A stretch of 64,000 nucleotides of DNA. Origin: Candidatus Brocadia sinica JPN1 (GTDB lineage Bacteria > Planctomycetota > Brocadiia > Brocadiales > Brocadiaceae). Below the pieces are notes generated by a model that was not told where the DNA came from, made no database searches, and worked only from the letters and a program-made list of their open reading frames with translations. Below are positions 16,731 to 25,693 of this stretch, one piece after another. The stretch covers positions 3,469,052-3,533,051 of the forward strand of contig NZ_BAFN01000001.1 of NCBI RefSeq assembly GCF_000949635.1. Reading direction: 5' to 3'. Each line of letters starts with the position of its first letter. Positions within the stretch are counted from its first letter, which is position 1. The translations under genes were made by a program, and so were the position numbers.

Positions 16731-17930
16731 TTGAATTCAGTACGGCGTCTCATGTTTATTGCAGGATTGTACTACTTTTTGCAAGGAATGAGCGGCAATC
16801 CTGGCCTTCATCGTCAGTCTCTTAACTTTTATCTTACTCAACATTTGGGCTTCGGGGCCTCAGAGCTTGCGTATTTTACGTTTCTCATAACGATTCCATG
16901 GATGGTTAAGCCGGTATATGGAATTATCGCCGACAGCTTACCGCTATTCGGTTATCGTATAAAAAGTTATTTTATTTTAGGAAGTCTTATCGCCTCGTTG
17001 TCTTACCTTATTATCTTCTGGGTTGGCTTGAGCACCGTATCGTCGCTCTATCTTTTGTTTATTTTGCCGGCGGTAGGCGTTGCGTCTTCAGATGTCCTGT
17101 GCGATAAATGGATGCTTGTCACGGGTAAACCTTTAAACGTAACAGACCGAATGCAGTCTGCTCAATGGTTTTCGATTTCCATCGCTGGAATTATTATTAT
17201 GGTTGTCGGTGGATATATTGCACAATATATGTCGTTACGTCATGCGGTTCTGCTTTCTTTGCCATTTGCCCTGATGATAATTCCTCTGACCGTTTTTTCG
17301 TGGAAAGAAGATCGGGTTGATTCAGTTGGTCATGCCGCTCAAGAGGCAAAAGAGGGTTTGAGACACGCGGCAAAGTCCAAAAAACTCTGGGGGTGTGCGG
17401 CATTTCTCTTTCTTTTCAACGCAATGCCTCAGTTGGGCTCACCCGTTCTCTACGTTTATGAGACCAATGCCTTAAACTTCTCTCAGGTATTGATCGGCTA
17501 TCTTGATATGACGGCCAACGTTGGCTTTATCATCGGAGTTGCATTATATGGTCTTTTTTGTAAAAAACTACCGGAAAAACTGATGCTGCGGCTTATTGTA
17601 GTAAGCGCCGTGCTCTCAGCAATCTGCTTCATATTCTTCCGGGGTCCTTTTAGCGCCTTTATCATATTTTTTGGATCGTCCATAATAGGCATCATTGCTT
17701 ATATGGGTCCGCTTGTCATTGCAGCTAAGGCATGTCCAAAAAATGCCGAAGGCACAGTATTCGCGCTGCTTATGTCAGTCATCAATTTCGGGAAACAGAG
17801 CGGCAATATAATCGGCGGCTGGATTTATGAACCATTTGGATTTACCTGGCTCGTAGTTTTTTCGACGGTTTGCGTATCCGCAACATGGTTCCTGCTACCG
17901 CTGGTTAGTTTTGATGATAGCAGGAGATAA
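16731..17930 (+). CDS. Folate/biopterin transporter (FBT/BT1)-like MFS permease
   Basis: About 399 residues and roughly 12 membrane helices. The segments GMSGNPGLHRQSLNFYL and PWMVKPVYGIIADSLPLFGYR resemble the BT1/FBT branch of the major facilitator superfamily, which carries folates or pterins in plants, cyanobacteria and protists. I chose the TTG at 16731 because TAAGGAG lies about 7 bases upstream. An earlier TTG (16707) has none. Substrate is not known. The last 50 or so bases of the gene plus about 20 downstream bases recur at 19904-19976, which shows local duplication. Confidence 0.75.
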   Translation: MNSVRRLMFIAGLYYFLQGMSGNPGLHRQSLNFYLTQHLGFGASELAYFTFLITIPWMVKPVYGIIADSLPLFGYRIKSYFILGSLIASLSYLIIFWVGLSTVSSLYLLFILPAVGVASSDVLCDKWMLVTGKPLNVTDRMQSAQWFSISIAGIIIMVVGGYIAQYMSLRHAVLLSLPFALMIIPLTVFSWKEDRVDSVGHAAQEAKEGLRHAAKSKKLWGCAAFLFLFNAMPQLGSPVLYVYETNALNFSQVLIGYLDMTANVGFIIGVALYGLFCKKLPEKLMLRLIVVSAVLSAICFIFFRGPFSAFIIFFGSSIIGIIAYMGPLVIAAKACPKNAEGTVFALLMSVINFGKQSGNIIGGWIYEPFGFTWLVVFSTVCVSATWFLLPLVSFDDSRR

Positions 17931-17988
17931 AAATTATAAAAAGATCATTTTTCTCATCTCCGTCTTCCTATCAAATGCGAGGGCTACG

Positions 17989-18085
17989 TCTTATAATTAT
18001 TTTATATGTCAATATGTATGTCAAATATTCCTTGACTTACGCTGTACTATTTGTCAAATTGGAGAAAATTGTTAATAACTTCGTT
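17989..18085 (+). repeat. Direct repeat, copy A (cassette spacer)
   Basis: First of three degenerate copies sharing CTTATAATTATTTTATATGT, a TTCCTTGACTTACGCTGT-like core, ATTTGTCAAA and the end TTGTTAATAACTT. Copies B and C are at 18831-18960 and 20009-20152. Each copy is followed by a different small gene or gene pair. Confidence 0.75.
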
Positions 18086-18140
18086 GGGGATGATACTTAA
18101 ACAAAACCAAAAGTATTATTATAAAAGAAAGGAGATAAAA

Positions 18141-18362
18141 GTGAGTGTGAAGGATATTCCAGATATCAAGAAATTAAGTACTGCAGAAAAAATCTTACTG
18201 GTAGAGGATCTGTGGGATAGTATCGCTTCAGATGAATCTGTCGTACCTGTTCCGCAAAGCCACATGGAAGAGTTGAAAAGAAGGCTCAAAAGCTATGAAT
18301 CCGCTCCGGGAAATCTATTATCTCTTGAGGAACTACAAACAAGAATAGAAAAAAGAAAATGA
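18141..18362 (+). CDS. Addiction-module antitoxin-like protein
   Basis: 73 residues from the GTG at 18141, which has AAGGAG about 6 bases upstream. A longer frame upstream is not protein-like. The sequence KKLSTAEKILLVEDLWDSIA is typical of the 'addiction module component' family, whose members neutralise RelE/ParE-type toxins. Its stop overlaps the start of the toxin gene (ATGA), the normal arrangement for such pairs. Confidence 0.82.
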   Translation: MSVKDIPDIKKLSTAEKILLVEDLWDSIASDESVVPVPQSHMEELKRRLKSYESAPGNLLSLEELQTRIEKRK

Positions 18363-18682
18363 TATACATCCTGCGTTTTCTTCCCGAAGTTGAGGAGGAT
18401 GTCTTTGGTGGTTATGTATGGTATGAGACTAAGTCACCCGGGCTGGGTGAAGAATTCCTTCGGATGTTTTATGCCTGCGCTGGTGAAATTTCACATGATC
18501 CCTTACTTTATCCAAAGGTTTATAGCGAATTTCGTCGCCGTCTGCTGAGAAGATTCCCATACGCTATTTACTTTAAAACAGAAGACAACCAGATTATCGT
18601 GTTTGGGCTCTTCCATTGTGCACGTGATCCACGTACTATCAGAATGCAATTGCAAAATCGAGATAAACCAAAGAGCCCGTAA
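18359..18682 (+). CDS. RelE/ParE-type toxin
   Basis: 107 residues of the RelE/ParE superfamily. FLPEVEEDVFGGYVWYETKSPGLGEEF is followed by RRRLLRRFPYAIYFKTEDNQIIVFGLFHCARDP, which carry the conserved arginines and the FPYAIYF strand. Family members either cleave mRNA or poison gyrase. Which applies here is not deducible. It overlaps its antitoxin by 4 bases. The pair sits between direct repeats A and B. Confidence 0.85.
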   Translation: MIYILRFLPEVEEDVFGGYVWYETKSPGLGEEFLRMFYACAGEISHDPLLYPKVYSEFRRRLLRRFPYAIYFKTEDNQIIVFGLFHCARDPRTIRMQLQNRDKPKSP

Positions 18683-18830
18683 GGTTGGGTTAAGGAATGG
18701 AAACCTAACTTCTTCCATTAAGTCGCCGAGTAACGATTATGAAATCAAAGATATCTAAAGAAAACGAAAAGAATAAACGATTAGAAGAACTTAAATCACT
18801 AATCAAGGTGTGACCCTTTTTATTTTTTTA

Positions 18831-18960
18831 CTATCCTCTTCTGCATCAGAAATCAAGATAGTACCTCAACCACTTCTTATAATTATTTTATATGTCAATT
18901 ATTCGTTGACTTACGCTGCACTATTTGTCAAACTAAAAAAAACTTGTTAATAACATAGTT
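18831..18960 (+). repeat. Direct repeat, copy B (cassette spacer)
   Basis: Second copy of the repeat, starting CTATCCTCTTCTGCATCAGA and ending CTTGTTAATAAC. It is about 80-90% alike to copy C over its whole length by eye and lies directly ahead of the DUF3786-like gene. Confidence 0.75.
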
Positions 18961-18977
18961 ATACGTAAGAATAAGTT

Positions 18978-19595
18978 ATGGTATGGCCAGGTGAAATAAA
19001 GGCATGGGATGTCCTTTCAGGGCTTGATTCGGAGGATGTAACAGTAAATGCAAAAGTATTATTTACTGCTCATGATTCTACGTACGTGTTGACTTGTTTT
19101 GGTCAGGATATCTTTATATCACTGAATGATCGTAATATCTATAGCACTACTGCATTGGGAAAATTGCTGATTAACGAACATTCTGAATACTCAAGGCTTT
19201 CTATACTTAAATACTTAATTCATTCGACTGATCTGCCACTTGCAGGACAATTGATACACCCCTCTGATTTACCTGGAGGTGATATATTTATTAGAGGAAC
19301 ACATGTCCTTCCGTTGGATAAGGTAGCTGAATATTTTGAGAATAGTAGTAATGAATTTATAAGCATAGGAAAGAGTCTCGGCGGTACTCAACTTGAATAT
19401 GGAGATATGTCCATAGAGCTACTCCCATTCCCTAGAGTGCCAGTGGTTATCATAGTATGGTTGGGTGATGAAGAGTTTCCAGCAAGGTCGACTCTTTTAA
19501 TTGACTCAAGCTGTAAATCACAAATACCAACTGATATTATTTGGTCAACTGCTATGATGTCCATCAAGATGATGCTGACAAATAAGGGCGTATAA
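18978..19595 (+). CDS. DUF3786-like protein
   Basis: 205 residues. The motifs DIFISLNDRNI, HSTDLPLAGQLIHPSDLPGG, FPRVPVVIIVWLGDEEFPA and LLIDSSCKSQIPTDIIWS match the DUF3786 family, found mainly in anaerobes and often next to corrinoid or CO-metabolism genes. Function unknown. Here it is isolated between direct repeat B and a transposase remnant, so it may have arrived as a cassette. Its TAA stop lies within TATAACAAGTCGTTGGAG, a sequence resembling the start of an integron attC site. Confidence 0.65.
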   Translation: MVWPGEIKAWDVLSGLDSEDVTVNAKVLFTAHDSTYVLTCFGQDIFISLNDRNIYSTTALGKLLINEHSEYSRLSILKYLIHSTDLPLAGQLIHPSDLPGGDIFIRGTHVLPLDKVAEYFENSSNEFISIGKSLGGTQLEYGDMSIELLPFPRVPVVIIVWLGDEEFPARSTLLIDSSCKSQIPTDIIWSTAMMSIKMMLTNKGV

Positions 19596-19663
19596 CAAGT
19601 CGTTGGAGATGATCGAGTGCCACAGGCACTTTTTCAGCTTATGGTTAGTTTGAGGAATGGGAT

Positions 19664-19879
19664 ATACTGAGAAAAGGGAAGGGAAAAAGGGAAAGGCAAG
19701 CAGTGATATATGTATCAAAAATCATGAGTAATGCGAAGAATACAGAAATTGGGAGGTATTTTGGCATACAAGGGTCAACAGTAAGTGAAGCTCTTAAGAG
19801 AGTAGAAACCAGGATAAAAAGAGAAGGTAAATTCAGGAAAGAAATCGAAGTATTAAAAAAACAATTCGTTATTGAATAA
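19664..19879 (+). pseudogene. Fragment of REP-associated tyrosine transposase (C-terminal helix-turn-helix domain), copy 1
   Basis: An open stretch of 71 codons without a start. It encodes LLRKGKGKRERQAVIYVSK, then SNAKNTEIGRYFGIQGSTVS and a basic tail ending KKQFVIE. This is the DnaA-like C-terminal helix-turn-helix domain that is appended to some REP-associated (Y1, IS200-like) transposases. The catalytic part is missing. Near-identical copies are at 21127, 40107 and 40380. Confidence 0.7.
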
Positions 19880-19903
19880 TGAAGGTTTGACCCCGTGCCC
19901 CCC

Positions 19904-19976
19904 CAACATGGTTCCTGCTGCCGTTGGTTAGTTTTGATGATGGCAGGAGATAAGAATTCTAGAAAGATCATTTTTC
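19904..19976 (+). repeat. Duplicate of the MFS gene 3' end
   Basis: CAACATGGTTCCTGCTGCCG and what follows repeats bases 17881-17951 (the last 50 bases of the MFS gene plus downstream flank) with a few substitutions. It is joined to direct repeat C, exactly as the original is joined to repeat A. This shows that a segment containing the gene end and the repeat was duplicated. No gene is intact here. Confidence 0.75.
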
Positions 19977-20008
19977 AATAAAATCGAGGGGATGACTCTC
20001 TTGATTCT

Positions 20009-20152
20009 CTATCCTCTTCTGCATCAGAAATCAAGGTAGTATCTCAACCACTTCTTATAATTATTTTATATGTCAATATTTATGTCAATTATTCCTTGAC
20101 TAAAGCTGTAATATTTGTCAAATTGAAAAAAACTTGTTAATAACTTTGTTAG
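20009..20152 (+). repeat. Direct repeat, copy C (cassette spacer)
   Basis: Third copy, CTATCCTCTTCTGCATCAGA through TTGTTAATAACTTTGTTA. It is followed after 168 AT-rich bases by the DUF433/DUF5615 pair. See copies A and B. Confidence 0.75.
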
Positions 20153-20319
20153 CTGCGGGCAATCTTAAAAAATTCAGATAACCTTTCTAGTAAATACTTT
20201 CTATTGATACTTGTATAGATTTGATTTAGTTTAATTTATAAATTATAATTCAAGCGGATAAGTCAATCAGTTGAGTAATTTACTCGAATAGCATTTAACA
20301 CCCTTAGGAGACATTATAA

Positions 20320-20634
20320 ATGCCAATCGTTGAAACGGGATACGAGCATATCATCCTTAACGAAAAAAAGGTGCCGATTATTGCAGGCACAAAAATGAAA
20401 GTAATTGAAATTATCCTCGATAAAATTGCCTATGGTTGGAGTCCTGAAGAACTCCAATACCAGCATCCCCATCTCACATTAGGTCAAATATACTCAGCTC
20501 TGGCTTATTACTCCGATCATCAGGAAAAGCTTGACCAAGAGATCGAAACGCAATTAAAGCAACTGGATCAAATGAAGAAGGAAGCAAAGCCATCACCACT
20601 CATTGTCAGGCTAAAAGCCAAGAAGCTAATATAA
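20320..20634 (+). CDS. DUF433 antitoxin-like protein
   Basis: 104 residues. The DUF433 fold is shown by GYEHIILNEKKVPIIAGTKMKV and the helix-turn-helix-like AYGWSPEELQYQHPHLTLGQIYSALAYY. DUF433 proteins pair with DUF5615 PIN-like toxins. Its stop codon overlaps the start of the partner by one base (TAATG). A TTAGGAG ribosome site lies 9 bases upstream. Confidence 0.85.
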   Translation: MPIVETGYEHIILNEKKVPIIAGTKMKVIEIILDKIAYGWSPEELQYQHPHLTLGQIYSALAYYSDHQEKLDQEIETQLKQLDQMKKEAKPSPLIVRLKAKKLI

Positions 20635-20981
20635 TGACAATCCAGCTTTATATGGATCATAATGTACCTCGAGCGATAACCGACGGATTGAGAGTGCGTG
20701 GAGTAGACATTATCACTGCACTTGAAGATGGCACAGCAGAAGTGGATGATCCAGAATTATTGGATCGTGTAAGCAAATTGGAACGCGTGTTATTTACAAG
20801 GGATTATAACCTCTTGCAAGAAGCCACAAAGCGTCAAAGGACTGGCATATTATTCCCTGGAATTATCTATGCTCACCAATTGCGTATTTCAATTGGAGAT
20901 TGCATTCGTAATTTGGAAATCATTGCAAAAGCTGGTGAGCCAGAAGACTTGCTGAATAGAGTACAATATTTGCCACTTTGA
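20634..20981 (+). CDS. DUF5615 PIN-like toxin
   Basis: 115 residues with the PIN-like acidic residues in MTIQLYMDHNVPRAI, the middle EVDDPELLDRVSKLERVLFTRDYNLL and the later FPGIIYAHQLRISIGD. This is the DUF5615 (Mut7-C/VapC-like) ribonuclease family, predicted RNase toxins partnered with DUF433 proteins. It is translationally coupled to the preceding gene. RNA target unknown. Confidence 0.83.
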   Translation: MTIQLYMDHNVPRAITDGLRVRGVDIITALEDGTAEVDDPELLDRVSKLERVLFTRDYNLLQEATKRQRTGILFPGIIYAHQLRISIGDCIRNLEIIAKAGEPEDLLNRVQYLPL

Positions 20982-21126
20982 TGAGAATGAATAATCAACT
21001 CCTTAAAGGTGCTGTGGGGTCACCCATGAGAAGGCTAAGCGAACAAATGAAAACACAAAGAAGATTTAAGAAAGAGACGGATCAGATTTTATATTCTATT
21101 TTCAAGGGTGACCCCTACGACCCTCT

Positions 21127-21411
21127 CGGGAAATAATTCCTATAGAGAAAGTTATCAAGGGTTGTTGTAAGTATTACGGCAAAAAGGAAGAGGAGCTACT
21201 GAGAAAAGGGAAGGGAAAAAGGGAAAGACAAGCAGCGATATATGTATCAAAAATCATGAGTAATGCGAAGAATACAGAAATTGGGAGGTATTTTGGCATA
21301 CAAGGGTCAACAGTAAGTGAAGCTCTTAAGAGAGTAGAGACCAGGATAAAAAGAGAAGGTAAATTCAGGAAAGAAATCGAAGTATTAAAAAAACAATTCG
21401 TTATTGAATAA
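21127..21411 (+). pseudogene. Fragment of REP-associated tyrosine transposase, copy 2
   Basis: 95 in-frame codons without a start. It encodes REIIPIEKVIKGCCKYYGKK, then the same C-terminal helix-turn-helix stretch as copy 1. It ends at the same TAA and is followed by the same TGAAGGTTTGACCCCGTGAC tail. Upstream (about 21015-21115) an inverted pair GGGGTCACCC/GGGTGACCCC encloses a short region with no gene. The catalytic domain is lost. Confidence 0.7.
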
Positions 21412-21434
21412 TGAAGGTTTGACCCCGTGACCCT

Positions 21435-21475
21435 TCCTTAGAAAAGTCCCCTCCTGGGAGGGGATTATGGGGGGA
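21435..21475. repeat. G/C-rich palindromic stretch
   Basis: CCCCTCCTGGGAGGGG followed by a GGGGGG run. One arm of the C-rich fold-back family also seen at 6494, 13230, 37625 and 50697. It lies between the transposase remnant and the exporter operon. I see nothing else in 21412-21555. Confidence 0.4.
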
Positions 21476-21576
21476 AAGTCACCGAAGGCCGAATTAAAGT
21501 TAACCAGTAAAATCGGGCATTTCCACCGATTTTACCCCCCTATAAAAAATCACGCTTGGATAAGGACTGGTACGCT

Positions 21577-21774
21577 ATGAAAAGTTTAGCGAAACCTATG
21601 AAGCACCTCTCCACTTGGCTGCAGTCATTATTTGCTGAAGAAAAATTGGAGTTATTTACGGATAAGCACTTAATGTTCGGCCGAGAGTTTCCCTTGTCAT
21701 CACAAGGAACCTTACCGGCAGAGCACGTGAATTATTCCGTGGTTCTGACCGACAAGAACAAGAGCGGAACATGA
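21577..21774 (+). CDS. Small hypothetical protein preceding the exporter operon
   Basis: About 65 residues from the ATG at 21577 (AAGGA upstream), with a TTG at 21556 as an alternative. The sequence contains WLQSLFAEEKLELFTDKHLM and has no recognisable domain or signal. It overlaps the next start by 4 bases (ATGA), which suggests real translation. It might be the leftover C-terminus of a regulator or another component of the exporter operon. Confidence 0.35.
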   Translation: MKSLAKPMKHLSTWLQSLFAEEKLELFTDKHLMFGREFPLSSQGTLPAEHVNYSVVLTDKNKSGT

Positions 21775-22835
21775 CCACGCGAAAATGGCTATTGTGGACA
21801 ACAGTGATCGTGGTTGGTGTCCTTTCCTATCTCGGTTGGAAATTCTTCCAGCCCAGGAAGCTGGCAGAGGGATTTGCCAGCAGCAACGGGCGCATTGAGG
21901 CGGTGGAGATCGATATTGCCACGAAGACAGAGGGACGCATCATAGATGTTCTGGTGGACGAAGGCGACTTTGTCACCGCCGGTCAAATCCTCGCCCGCAT
22001 GGATACCGAGGTGCTCATGGCGCAACTCAGAGAAGCCAGGGCACAACTTCGCCAGGCAAGAAGCGCTGTGGAGACTGCTCAGAGCATTGTGGTGCAGCGC
22101 GAAAGCGAAAAGGCGGCAGCGCAGTCCGTGGTATTGCAGCGCGCGGCCGAACTCGATGCTGCAAAAAAGCGTTTCGCCCGCACGGAAATCCTAGTTAAAA
22201 AACAGGCCGCATCGGTGGAGGATCTCGACAATGACCGTGCCGCCTTCTACAGTGCAGAAGCGGCCGTCAATGCAGCAAAAGCGAACGTGGCGGCAGCGGA
22301 TGCCGCCATTACCACAGCCAAATCGCAGGTCATCGAATCGAAAGCGTCCGTCGAAGCCTCGAAGGCGCGGATCGAACGACTCAGGGCGGACATCGACGAT
22401 AGCGCCCTGAAGTCACCGCGTGACGGTCGGGTGCAGTATCGCATCGCCCAGCCCGGCGAGGTACTTGGCGCGGGCGGTAAAGTGCTGAACATGGTTGATC
22501 TCGCCGACGTCTATATGACCTTCTTCCTGCCTACGGCTGCGGCTGGTCGGGTCAAAATGGGGGCCGAGGTCCGGCTGGTACTCGATGCCGCTCCGCAGTA
22601 CGTCATCCCGGCCCGGGTGTCCTTCGTTGCGGACGTTGCCCAGTTTACGCCCAAGACGGTGGAGACTGCCGAGGAGCGGCAGAAGTTGATGTTCCGGATC
22701 AAGGCACAAATCGATCCGGAACTGCTTAAGCAGCATATTCGCAGCGTCAAAACCGGTTTGCCGGGAATGGCCTACGTGCGGCTTGACCCTCAGGCAGAAT
22801 GGCCTGCACATTTGGAGGTAAGACTTACGCAATGA
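21771..22835 (+). CDS. HlyD-family membrane fusion protein
   Basis: 354 residues. One N-terminal transmembrane helix (about 8-25), a lipoyl-like hairpin domain ([20 protein letters not shown] and later [16 protein letters not shown]), a long alanine-rich coiled coil (about 80-215) and a C-terminal beta domain. This is the periplasmic adaptor that joins inner-membrane ABC exporters to an outer-membrane channel. It lies ahead of an RbbA-like ATPase and an ABC-2 permease, as in the yhiI-rbbA-yhhJ order of enterobacteria. GC content is well above that of the window's core genes, as throughout this operon. Confidence 0.88.
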   Translation: MTTRKWLLWTTVIVVGVLSYLGWKFFQPRKLAEGFASSNGRIEAVEIDIATKTEGRIIDVLVDEGDFVTAGQILARMDTEVLMAQLREARAQLRQARSAVETAQSIVVQRESEKAAAQSVVLQRAAELDAAKKRFARTEILVKKQAASVEDLDNDRAAFYSAEAAVNAAKANVAAADAAITTAKSQVIESKASVEASKARIERLRADIDDSALKSPRDGRVQYRIAQPGEVLGAGGKVLNMVDLADVYMTFFLPTAAAGRVKMGAEVRLVLDAAPQYVIPARVSFVADVAQFTPKTVETAEERQKLMFRIKAQIDPELLKQHIRSVKTGLPGMAYVRLDPQAEWPAHLEVRLTQ

Positions 22836-25690
22836 CTAACCGTGACTTGGAACCACAGATTTCACAGATTACACAGATTTGCAAAACTTCTGCAATGACC
22901 AATCGTAATTCCACTGCCAATGTCGGACAATTCGATCAGTCGCCAGTGGCGCGACTGACTGATGTCAGCCTGCGGTACGGCAAGACGCACGCCCTCAATG
23001 CCGTCAGCCTTGATCTGCCGGCCGGTCGCATGGTCGGGTTGATTGGCCCGGACGGTGTTGGCAAGTCCAGTTTGTTGTCGCTGATTGCCGGCGCCCGTCG
23101 GGTGCAGGAAGGGCGGATCGAGGTGCTCGGTGGCGATATGAGGGATGCTGGCCATCGCCAAACGGTCCAGCCACGCATCGCCTACATGCCGCAGGGTCTG
23201 GGCAAAAATCTCTATCCGACTCTGTCGGTATTCGAGAATGCAGATTTCTTTGGCTGCCTGTTTGGTCACGGCCGTGCCGAACGCGAGCGCCGCATAGTAG
23301 AACTGCTAAAAGGTACCGGTCTTGCACCCTTTTCCGGCCGTCCCGCAGGCAAGCTGTCCGGCGGCATGAAGCAGAAACTCGGCCTGTGCTGCGCGCTGAT
23401 TCACGACCCGGACCTGCTAATCCTCGATGAGCCGACCACCGGTGTCGATCCCCTCTCGCGCCGCCAGTTCTGGGAACTGATTGCCCGTATCCGTGCCAAC
23501 CGGCTTGGCATAAGCGTCCTGGTGGCGACCGCCTACATGGATGAGGCCGCGAAATTTGACTGGCTGGTTGCGATGGATGCCGGTCACGTGCTTGCCACCG
23601 GAACGCCGGGGTACCTGCTCAAGAGCACTAACACGGCATCGCTGGAAGGGGCCTTCATCGCTCTGTTGCCGGAGCAGAAGCGTCAGGGGCATAGAGAGGT
23701 AGAGATTCCTCCCCGTGCAGCGGACGGCGGCCAGGTGGCTATTGAAGCGCGGGATTTGACCAAGCGTTTTGGCAATTTTGTTGCAGTCAATCGGGTGAGC
23801 TTCCGGATCGAGCGGGGCGAGATCTTCGGATTTCTCGGCTCCAACGGCTGCGGCAAGACGACGACAATGAAGATGCTGACCGGCCTGCTGCCGTCCAGCG
23901 AGGGACAGGCCTGGCTGTTCGGCCAGAAGGTCGATGCACAGGATCTCGAAACCCGCCGGCGGGTTGGTTACATGTCCCAGGGCTTCTCGCTCTATTCCGA
24001 GTTGACAGTGCGGCAGAATCTGGTATTGCACGCACAACTGTTTCAGGTGCCGAAAGAGGAGATTCCGGAACGGGTTGGAAAAATGGTTGCGCGTTTCGGC
24101 CTCGAAAAGGTTGTGGACGCTCTACCCAACGCGCTCCCTCTGGGACAACGTCAGCGTCTGTCTCTTGCGGTGGCGTTGATCCACCAGCCCGAACTGCTGA
24201 TCCTCGACGAGCCGACTTCGGGCGTTGACCCGGTGGCACGTGATAGCTTCTGGCAGCTCCTGATCGACCTCTCTCGCCGCGACAAGGTCACCATCTTCAT
24301 CTCCACCCACTTCATCAACGAAGCCCAACGCTGCGACCGCATCTCCCTGATGCATGCCGGCCTGGTGCTGGCCAGCGACACTCCAGACGTTCTGACCGAA
24401 AAGCGGGGCGCAGACACACTGGAAGACGCCTTCATCGGCTACCTGGAAGAGGCGGCGGCCGAGGGCCAGACAAACGTTCCAGCGCCAAAGCCGAAAGCAA
24501 CGGTACCAGGCGCGCCAACGGCGGGACCAGACTCCGATCACCGGGCGGCAGTCAAAAGGTGGTTTTTTAGCGCGCGACGGATGTTGAGCTACACCAGGCG
24601 CGAGACCTTGGAACTGAGCCGCGACCCGATCCGCCTGACGCTGGCGTTGCTCGGCAGCGTGATCCTGATGTTCATCATGGGTTACGGCATTACCCTCGAC
24701 GTGGAAGACCTATCCTTCGCCGTGCTGGACCGAGACCAGACGACCGTCAGCCGCGATTACATTCTCAATATTGCCGGGTCACGTTACTTCACCGAGCAGC
24801 CGCCGATCACCGACTACGAAGAACTCGACCTGCGGATGCGGTCTGGAGAACTCAGTCTGGCCGTCGAGATTCCACCAGGCTTCGCGCGCGATCTGGGGCG
24901 CGGGACCCCGGTGCAGATCAGCGTCTGGATCGACGGCGCCATGCCGCAGCGCGCCGAAACGATCCGGGGCTACGTGAAGGGCATGCATACCCTCTGGCTC
25001 ACCGACGTGGCCAGGCGCAACCTCGGCCAGCGCGGCCTGACCAGCCCTGCCGCCATCGAGACGCGGTTCCGCTATAACCCCGATGTCAAGAGCCTGGTGG
25101 CGATGGTGCCGGCGGTGATTCCGCTGCTGCTGCTTTTGATCCCGGCCATGCTGGCAGCGCTCTCGGTGGTCCGCGAGAAGGAACTCGGCTCGATCATCAA
25201 TTTTTATGTCACGCCAACGACGCGGCTGGAATTCCTGCTCGGCAAGCAGCTCCCCTATGTGGCCCTGGGGATGCTCAATTTCCTGCTGCTCCTGGCGCTC
25301 GCGCTGATCATATTCGGGGTACCGCTGAAGGGGAGCTTTGCGGCCGAGGCCACGGGTGCGCTGTTCTATATCGTGTGCGCGACCGCGATAGGGCTGTTGA
25401 TCTCGACCTTTATGCGCAGCCAGATTGCGGCCATTTTCGGCACGGCGGTGCTCACCATGCTACCCACTATGCAGTTTTCCGGTATGATCGACCCGGTCTC
25501 CTCGCTGGAGGGCACAGGCGCCCTGATCGGGCAGATTTACCCCACCACCCATTTTCTCACGATCTCCCGCGGCACATTCTCCAAGGCACTGGGTTTTGCC
25601 GACCTGTACCGCTCGTTCATACCACTGCTGATAGCCATTCCGGTGCTGACCGGATTGTGCGCGGTACTGCTGAAGAAACAGGAGGCCTGA
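22832..25690 (+). CDS. rbbA: RbbA-like fused ABC transporter (two ATPase domains plus ABC-2 permease)
   Basis: About 952 residues from the ATG at 22832, which overlaps the HlyD stop (ATGA) and has GGAGG upstream. First ATPase: [30 protein letters not shown] and [11 protein letters not shown]. Second: [31 protein letters not shown] and [11 protein letters not shown]; its signature lacks the usual LSGG start. C-terminal ABC-2 permease (about 590-950) with six membrane segments. E. coli RbbA was described as a ribosome-associated ATPase, but its domain plan is that of an exporter. The first 30 codons contain an inserted CACAGATT-type repeat. High GC suggests transfer from a proteobacterium-like donor. 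Confidence 0.88.
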   Translation: MTNRDLEPQISQITQICKTSAMTNRNSTANVGQFDQSPVARLTDVSLRYGKTHALNAVSLDLPAGRMVGLIGPDGVGKSSLLSLIAGARRVQEGRIEVLGGDMRDAGHRQTVQPRIAYMPQGLGKNLYPTLSVFENADFFGCLFGHGRAERERRIVELLKGTGLAPFSGRPAGKLSGGMKQKLGLCCALIHDPDLLILDEPTTGVDPLSRRQFWELIARIRANRLGISVLVATAYMDEAAKFDWLVAMDAGHVLATGTPGYLLKSTNTASLEGAFIALLPEQKRQGHREVEIPPRAADGGQVAIEARDLTKRFGNFVAVNRVSFRIERGEIFGFLGSNGCGKTTTMKMLTGLLPSSEGQAWLFGQKVDAQDLETRRRVGYMSQGFSLYSELTVRQNLVLHAQLFQVPKEEIPERVGKMVARFGLEKVVDALPNALPLGQRQRLSLAVALIHQPELLILDEPTSGVDPVARDSFWQLLIDLSRRDKVTIFISTHFINEAQRCDRISLMHAGLVLASDTPDVLTEKRGADTLEDAFIGYLEEAAAEGQTNVPAPKPKATVPGAPTAGPDSDHRAAVKRWFFSARRMLSYTRRETLELSRDPIRLTLALLGSVILMFIMGYGITLDVEDLSFAVLDRDQTTVSRDYILNIAGSRYFTEQPPITDYEELDLRMRSGELSLAVEIPPGFARDLGRGTPVQISVWIDGAMPQRAETIRGYVKGMHTLWLTDVARRNLGQRGLTSPAAIETRFRYNPDVKSLVAMVPAVIPLLLLLIPAMLAALSVVREKELGSIINFYVTPTTRLEFLLGKQLPYVALGMLNFLLLLALALIIFGVPLKGSFAAEATGALFYIVCATAIGLLISTFMRSQIAAIFGTAVLTMLPTMQFSGMIDPVSSLEGTGALIGQIYPTTHFLTISRGTFSKALGFADLYRSFIPLLIAIPVLTGLCAVLLKKQEA
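22853..22881. repeat. In-frame CACAGATT tandem repeat inside the rbbA start region
   Basis: Three near-copies of ACAGATTxC (CACAGATTTCACAGATTACA then CAGATTT) lie between two similar stretches that both encode MTNR. The repeat keeps the reading frame. The same motif is a common dispersed repeat in non-coding DNA of other genomes, so its presence in a coding N-terminus is unusual. Confidence 0.6.
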
Positions 25691-25693
25691 ACC

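Noticed and set aside
17989-20152. The three direct repeats as a CRISPR array
   Set aside because: Copies are about 100-140 bases, degenerate and separated by whole genes.
23417-24541. Several long minus-strand frames within rbbA
   Set aside because: Typical of GC-rich genes. They mirror the two ATPase domains and have no start signals or family motifs.
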